Source: Pleurostoma richardsiae (Eukaryota > Ascomycota > Sordariomycetes > Calosphaeriales > Pleurostomataceae). From it: a stretch of 64,000 bases of DNA. Shown here piece by piece: positions 57,537 through 64,000 of the stretch. Below the pieces are notes generated by a model, which saw only the letters and a list, made by a program, of their open reading frames with translations, did no database searches and was not told where the DNA came from. Location of the stretch: positions 1,116,001-1,180,000 of the forward strand of contig JANBVO010000003.1 in assembly GCA_030052745.1 (NCBI GenBank). The letters are read 5' to 3'. The position numbers and the translations under genes were made by a program. Numbering within the stretch: the first letter of the stretch is position 1; each line of letters begins with the position of its first letter.

Positions 57537-60500
57537 TCACTTCCTCTTCGAGCCTTTTCCGCCCCGTCCACCACCTCCTCCCTTGCCCTGACCACCTCCT
57601 TTCGACGAGCCGCCACCTCCTGAGGACCCGCCGGCCATCATGACTCTCACCTTACCCACAGGAACAGAATTTATCGCTTCTTCCGGCTTCAGCGCCTTTA
57701 GGAGCTCCACCTCCCGTGGCCACATCCTCTCCGAGTCCCTCGCGTTCTCATCGATGACGCCCTTCTTGCTCGAGCCTAGGCGCCACCTGTCTAGGATCTC
57801 TTTGACCGCCTTGCCCTTCTTCTGCGCTCCGGGCTGCATCTTCGCCTTGTACTTGACCCTGGCCATGGCTGACCAAGGCGCGCAGTAGGGGATCACCTCG
57901 AGGATCTCGTCGCCAGGCAGCGGCGTGCCCACGAGCGCGTCCAGCGACGTCGACTTCTCCAGCTCTGCGTCGTCCAGCGTCTCGACGCCTTCCTCGAGCA
58001 TCATCCGGCGGACCTCCTCGTGCTCGGCCGCCTGCTTCTGCTGGCGCTGCTGCTGCTCCTTGCGACGCTCCCGGGCTGCGGCTGCTTCCGCCTCGCGTTG
58101 GGCTTTGGCCTTCGCCTCGGCCTCGGCCTTTTGGCGTGCCTTTGAGGCGCCGATGAGCTCCTCGATGGCGGCGCGGTCCTCCTCGTCTTGGTCCTTGTAT
58201 TTCGCGGCTTTCTTCGCCTTTCCTCTCTGTCCTCTCTTCGGCTGCCCTTTCTTCTGAGGGGCCGACGGCGTGTCCGGCCGCGAACTTGTGGTTGTGGTAG
58301 TCTGTTTTCCCTGCTGCTGTGACGCGGTGTCATCTACATCCTGCGTCTCGTCCTCGACCTTCCCGGCAGGTTCTGCCTCAGGGGATTCCGTGCTTGGATC
58401 AGATGTGTTCAACTCGGCCGTCTTTTCCGTTACCGCCTCAATCTCATCCTCTCCATGTCCAGTCTCTGCTATCTCACGTTCATCATTCGCATCTGTCTGC
58501 AGAGGATTCGCCCTTCCTGGAGAATTCCTGTTCTCATCTTGCTCGTCTTCGGAGTCAATCTCATCCTCATCTGCACTTTGCTCTTCTACAGGCCGTGAAG
58601 AATCTTCCTGGGACTCTGACCGCTCATTTAAGGTATCTTGCTGGCTTTGCAGCGTGTCATCTTCCGGCGTATCGGGAGTGCTTTGAGGCAGGTCGTAGAG
58701 TCTATGCTTAACGTGTTTCGCCTTGCTCTCCTCGCTAATCTTGAACATGACACCGAAGCCGAGGAGTAGCTGCGCTGGAGGCAGGAAGTTCTTCTTTCCT
58801 CTGACCATGAAGCTACCTGTGGGAAGGTACTCACCAGTTGGGGCCGACTTGGATACCTGGTCGGCAGGCACCCACCAAGCACCCATCCCCGCCTTCGAGT
58901 CCCAAGCGCTGGAGGAGCAGACGGCTAGATTCCCAGCCTGGGATAGAGTAGAGGGTGGAATCGGCGCATCCGGCGTCCTAGGGTTGTTCTTAATAATGAC
59001 TGTTGCAGCTCCATGCAAATCAGCGTGGACGTAGATATCACCCTTTCGGAGATATCGTCTATAGAGCATCTCGTTCTGCTGAGCATCTCTGCCTCCAATG
59101 ACGAGGTATCCATCTGATGAGATGAACCACAGGAATTTCTCAAACCACATCTGGCGCCTGATGGGTTGTAAGGTTGCCTTTTCCTGTTTCAAGCCTTTCT
59201 GCAGATCCAGGGTGATCTTCTGCTCCGCGTTCTTCAACGCCACCGCAGACTGCTGTAATGTCTTCTCCGCCTTAACTGCAGCCGTGCGCTTCTGTTCATA
59301 GTATTCCCTTGCATTGCCCCACGGGGATAACCCGAGATCGATGTCGACTTCTAGCTTCTTATCCGCAGGTTTTGACTTGTTCTTTAGCCCTTGTTCGGTG
59401 TCAGAGTCCCCACTGTCCACAGAGGAGTCGGTTTCGTAAGCCGCATCAGCATCGTCCCCTTCTTCTTCCGCAGACTCTTCCTCCGCAATGAGAAGTGTAA
59501 TAGTGTTTTCAGCAAGCCTCATGGGCAGCTTAATGATCTCCGCGACAGGGTTGTGCCGCTTCTGCTCCCGCTCGACAAGCTTGCCAATGTCAACCCAGTC
59601 CATGCCCTGCTGCAAGAGCCCAGCCACGGCATCAATAGCTTCCTGGACCCGCTCGACATTCGCCTCGATCGCAGCCGCTTTGCGAAGATTAAGTGTCTGA
59701 GCTTCCTGAAGCCCCTCGACCCTCTTGGCCTGGTCTTGTTTGGCGGCCTCGAGTTTGCGCTTCGCCGCCGCTTCCCGCTCAGTGAGGCGGGATTCCAGCT
59801 TTTGGCCTTCCAATGACGAGAAGAATTCATCAACCGTCTTGTTGAAGTTGTCAAAGGTCAGGATCGTGTATGAGCTTTCAGTCTCAAACTGCCGAGGAAG
59901 GAAGGGGTGGAAGTCCTCGTAAAGGAGGCCACTTGGCTTTTCGTCCATTGACTGCGGTGCATCATTTCCTTCCTTCTTCTTCGCGATAATGTAACCTTTG
60001 CAGGTGGGCAGGCTTGTAACTTCATCAACCACACGGCGAGCTCCCTCTAGCGACCGGAATAGAGAGTCGAAGAGATCCTCGCTCCCTAGTATTTCGGACG
60101 GTTTCGTCTTAGCATCGAAACCGGTAACTGCGAATGCGTGTTCGATCAAGATCGGAGGCAGCTCAGTCATGGCAGTTACAAGACCTCTCCTGAGCTCGTC
60201 GCCTGCCTTCTTCTTTATCTTCTTCCCTGTAGCCGTGGCGGCGGCAGTCTTGTCGACGGCACCCTGCAATGCATGCCGGACTCGATCCTTGGTCAGAGGC
60301 GGTACGCCGCCATAGTTCTGTCTGTTCTCCAGGGAGTATGTCAGACCCACGCGTTGAGGCTCCTGACCTTCGCCCTCCGGCACATTTCGCATCAAAGCAA
60401 GGATCTTCAAGTCAGCATCCGTGAGGATGACATTGCCGCTCTGGAGAGTTTTCCGTTAGCAAAACTCAGTCCAGTGGTGTCCATGGCATCCAACTTACGG

Positions 60501-60910
60501 CAAAGAACTCGAGGTAAAGCCGGTACTGGCCATCGCTGAACTGAAACTCTATGATACGGTCGGTACCGATCTGTGACACGGAAGTAACCCGGCGAGTCTT
60601 CAAGAACTTCCTCAGCCGAGCGACGAACGCTGAGGGAACTGAAGCGGTCGTGCGGACAAATTCGGTGAGATGGCAGCGAAAGCCGGAGTCAAGGATCAGC
60701 TGCTTCTTGTTGTCGGGCTTTGCAAACTTGAGGAGGAGGATCTTCGAGGAGAGGTCGTATATGTTGGAGAGTCGCAGCGTCACAAGAGCTTCAGAGAGCT
60801 CATGTGCGATGACCTGCGGGGTGCCGTCATCAGCTAGCCGGCTTGGGGTGCCTCTGCTTTGGGGGTTTCGAGCTTACCTTAACATCTAAGGAAGAGAATC
60901 GTTGCTTCAT
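57537..60910 (-). CDS. RQC2: Ribosome quality control factor Rqc2/NEMF (Tae2)
   Basis: Rqc2 binds stalled 60S subunits with Ltn1/Listerin and adds C-terminal Ala/Thr (CAT) tails. Exons 60910-60878, 60813-60499 and 60440-57537 give 1,083 residues, the NEMF size. The NFACT-N domain starts MKQRFSSLDVKVIAHELSEAL and includes NIYDLSSKILLLKF and DSGFRCHLTEF. A long coiled coil follows around the KLESRLTEREAAAKRKLEAAKQ region. The NFACT-R domain has GGRDAQQNEMLYRRYLRKGDIYVHADLHGA. An acidic linker leads to the NFACT-C end (PGDEILEVIPYCAPWSAMARVKYK). The protein finishes with an extreme Gly/Ser/Lys tail of about 30 residues. Exon 1 encodes only 11 residues. Confidence 0.96.
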
Positions 60911-63090
60911 TGTGCCGCCTCTACTAGTATATACACGCAGAGCGACAATACGAAGCGCCTTGTCTTAGAACTGGCCGTCTTTTGGAGAGAGGCCGTCGCC
61001 GAAGGAAGCTTCATCAGGCTGCTCTCGTCATAGTGGGGTTCCATCCGGTATGGCGGGGCTGCTTAGCAATTCCTGGTGTGATTATCCGTTACATGCACTA
61101 CATAGTGTTCTTTAGGCGCACACACGGGCACCCAGGCTCGAGAAGGGAGAGCAAGTTGGACGTGAGGTACCGAAGACGTAATTGCCGAGCTATCACGATT
61201 AACTTGCTTGATCTTTCTTCTTTACTATATGTACAAGATTTAGCATTGACCGTCGAGTCTCTGGTCGACAGACCGTAAGCCCTTCGCGGTTGTTATCCAA
61301 GTGCGATGGGACGAGCCCAGCTCCGCAAGTGCATGGCGAGCCGAGTTGCCGATTTTACTTAGAAAGGACTCTCCAGACGTCGTTCCATGCCACTCTTCTT
61401 TCCATGGCTGCTCCCGGCGATGCAATTTCTCGTACGAATCCATAAGCTCAACATGTGATTCCCCAAGCTCGGCGCCAAAAGCGTCGGCGACGCCTGGACC
61501 TGTTCCGCCAACGCACAGCCCCAGTTCGCTTGGGCGATGCCGTTGTCATGGCAACAGGAAATTTCCCCGATTTTCCAGGGGTTCAACCACCAAAGGTCCG
61601 GGGAGAACACTCCGCTCAGCGGATGCGTGATGTGAGGAACGTTTGGAGATGCTGGAACACGCATTGAAATAGCACGGCTGGTGTACATAGTATGGAGTAT
61701 CGGAGGAGTATGTGCTACATTTCAATTCTTACAATTGCTGCAGACGGTTATCTAGGTACCTCTCTACACAAGAGGTCTGGAAGGACGCGTACGGTGTGGA
61801 AGTACGGCAGATAACATCAGCGATCTGCTGCAATGGGCGCGCCTCTTTCTCACGCCGGCGAATTGGGGCGTTCGGGCGTGCATAAGTCGTGGAGGGTTTA
61901 CGAGGCCTTCAGCCCAATGATGACCCTCCACGATATCCCGGATCACGAAGGAGGACTGCCCACCTTCTGTCTGTCTGTCTCCGCAACAGCCCAGGTGGCT
62001 GGACAGTTGAAGTGATTATCCCAGCCTGGTGAATATGATCGAAGCGTCTGGGACGCCGGGGTACCTCAGCCGAAACTCAGCCATCCCAAGCCCGTGATCG
62101 CGAAGCGAAGGACCAGAGCCATTGAGGTTCGAATTGAGCACCTAATCAGTGGCGTCAGGGTGTCTCCGTGACTGGTCGAGATCAGATTTCAAAAGATGGG
62201 GGTTGGGCAGCTTAGTGCTGTCTCACTTGCACGCGCAGTCCTGCCACTTATTAGCGACAACTGTCTCAGTTCGCAACTAACAGCAAGCGACTCAATTGAC
62301 GGAATGTGTCAAAAATCGCTGCAGCTGGACATCTCCATCGTACGAATCTCCTCGCAATGGGAGGCTGGGACGATCGTCAGTTATTCTTGATGCATCTTTC
62401 CACAGCCCGCTCTGCTTCGTCTCGCTGCGCCCACCGTTGCTCCGCAGGCGCGCATCACATGGAGGAGTGCCCGCCTAGCTCCAGGATCCCAGCGCGGTGT
62501 GCCGGGGTAGCCAGGCTTGTGCGTCGTGAGCGGAAGACGGGGATTGGAGCATCCGGTGATGGACAGGGATCAGAGCCAGCTGCACAGGGTCTCCGCTAGG
62601 CTGCTTTTGTGAGCAATAAACAGCAACAGGTGGACGCTTTCTCCACCCAATGTAAACAGAGAGGGCGAGATGCTGCCGGACCACGCACACAGGCCGCGGC
62701 TCCAAGCTGCAGCGCCTCGTTCTCGTCCACCCAAGTGGCCAGTCGGATCCGTATCCCACACAGCAACGCGCCCGCCGTCGCCTGCAATACTATTTCAAGC
62801 CCACCCGGAGCTCTCGCCCTGCAGCTGGCCCCTCCCTCCTCTTCTCTTCCTTCTCTCCAATCCGTCCACTCAGATCCAGACACAAATCGTCTCTGCTCCA
62901 TCTTAGACAGGAATTCGAACTGAAAACCAAGAGTTAAAAAGAAGGCGTCGTGTTCCCGAATCGGACGCGTCCTTCTCTCTCTCTTTTCTTTTCGACTTCT
63001 TTCTAGGAAAAGAAGCCAGAGTCATTCTTCTTGTCTTCCTTTCGTGCCAATCGAAAGGTCGAGGAGAAGAGAGACTCTCGCGCCTGAAAG
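60911..63090. other. Intergenic region, Rqc2 / right-edge gene
   Basis: This 2.2 kb region lies between divergent genes. It should hold the Rqc2 promoter and an unlocated first exon of the right-hand gene. CTAGGTACC occurs at about 61,754-61,762. The stretch 62,880-63,040 is CT-rich like a fungal leader. No conserved protein was seen. Confidence 0.45.
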
Positions 63091-63967
63091 GTCGTCACCC
63101 TGGACTTTGAGGCCCGCGTCCCCGTCCCCTTCAGCATCTTCCCCTCGTCTTACCGCGAGGCCGACTCCGCGACAACCACAACCACCCAGACCCACGAGGA
63201 GGTCGAGTTCAATCTTCCGCCAAAGCAAGCCGCCGGACGGGAAGGTCAATACTCTTCTTACGCCGCCCAAGCCAATCTTCCTCCCCGTGGAGATCGCTAC
63301 AGCGAAGAAGAGGTCCGCATAACTCGCGAAGAGGAGCATTACCGCCGTCCCGGCACCCGTCAAGACCGCTACCGCGAAGACCGCAGGTCAGTTCAGAGAT
63401 TCCTAATCCTCGCCCATTTTCCTGTCCTCGACAGGCATCAATTTCCAGCTCGTCACGTTTACCTGGGCGTGTCCAATTGGATCCATCCCTCATTTCCCCA
63501 AAGCAAAAGCCATACGAAACCCCCATGTTCAAGCGAGGAAGCTCGGACATTCCCCCTTTCCACCTAGCTTTGTTGACTAAGGGACCGGGACAAAAACATT
63601 GAAAGCTCCTGGACTGACAAAACATTTCCTCCTGCCAACAGACCTTACTCGACCTACTCCGATACCCGCGTCGAAGTAGACACCACCCACCGCCCCTACA
63701 GCTCCCAGATCGATAACATCGAGCGTGAGTACCGTTCTCGTGTTCAGCCATCCTACCGCGAGGAGATCCACGTCGGCAGCACCGTCGACCCTCCTAGCCA
63801 CCGCCCCGTCTACGAGGAAACCGTCCGCGTCGACCAATCCACCGTCGACCCGCCCCGTGGCCTTCCTTCCTACCACCAGGACACCCACATAACTGAGGAG
63901 ACCGTCGAGGTTCCCCGGTACAACACCTACCAGCAGAAGTCTAAGATGGGCTACTACGACGAGGACG
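63091..63967 (+). CDS. Unrecognised Tyr/Arg/Glu-rich protein (both ends missing)
   Basis: This gene is incomplete. Two exons can be followed: about 63091-63386 and 63642-63967, separated by a 255 bp intron (GTCAGT...CAACAG). A further donor (GTAAGA) at 63968 runs off the window. The protein is hydrophilic, with loose repeats combining Tyr, Arg, Glu and Val (YREEIHVGSTVDPP, YEETVRVDQSTVDPP, ITEETVEVPRYNTY). It then reads SKMGYYDEDG before the last donor. A stop codon precedes 63091 in frame and there is no ATG before the intron, so the start must lie in an upstream exon I cannot place. Function unknown; such sequences recall fungal stress or conidiation-associated proteins only in composition. 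Confidence 0.6.
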
Positions 63968-64000
63968 GTAAGACGTCTTGAGCCCCAATCCCTCGATGCC

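Overview
The window reads as nuclear DNA of a filamentous ascomycete (Pezizomycotina, probably Sordariomycetes). The genes are split by short GT-AG introns, mostly about 45-110 bp, with CTAAC/CTGAC-like branch sites. Most products are one-to-one eukaryotic housekeeping proteins. Rac and Rap/Krev-type GTPases occur together with a LaeA-like methyltransferase, a combination typical of mould-like fungi. The species cannot be named from sequence alone. No transposon, virus-like element, tRNA, rRNA or CRISPR array was recognised.

Layout. 0-5.7 kb: 3' end of a DCAF11-type WD40 gene, Sec61-gamma, a CPSF6-like RNA-binding protein and a SET-domain lysine methyltransferase. 6-13 kb: COQ4, PDCD5, a mitochondrial ketopantoate-reductase-like protein, the exosome cofactor C1D/Rrp47 and the twin CX9C protein MIX17. 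13-18.3 kb: an ER UBX protein, the COX assembly factor SURF1 and the kinetochore protein CENP-T. 18-25 kb: a 2.7 kb non-coding stretch, Rac, and a nucleolar Nop6-like RRM protein. 25-32.6 kb: a secreted Cys-rich protein with a very large Pro/Ser/Gly tail, the ribosome-biogenesis factor CMS1 and a PQ-loop membrane protein. 35.6-41 kb: a Rap/RSR1 (Krev-1) GTPase and an EGF-like type II membrane protein. 41-46.7 kb: the longest gene-free stretch. 46.7-60.9 kb: a His-rich secretory membrane protein, three SAM-dependent-methyltransferase-type genes within 8.5 kb, and the ribosome quality control factor Rqc2/NEMF. The right edge holds the 5' part of an unrecognised Tyr/Arg/Glu-rich gene.

Most genes act independently. 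Loose themes are mitochondrial respiration (COQ4, SURF1, MIX17), protein handling at the ER and ribosome (Sec61-gamma, UBX protein, Rqc2), small-ribosome and RNA processing (C1D, CMS1, Nop6-like, CPSF6-like) and polarity GTPases (Rac, Krev-1). The 49-57 kb methyltransferase group has no polyketide or peptide synthetase in view, so calling it a biosynthetic cluster would be speculation.

The most unusual signal is in the PQ-loop gene at 30,971-32,573. Its conserved protein can only be read through if a single-nucleotide exon (31,211), flanked by two well-formed introns, is included. Very small exons (11 nt in PDCD5; 11, 13 and 16 nt in the PQ-loop gene) and very short introns (33 or 42 nt in CENP-T, possibly 35 nt in the reductase-like gene) recur. 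Splice coordinates come from reading consensus sites and keeping conserved protein frames; no transcript data were available.
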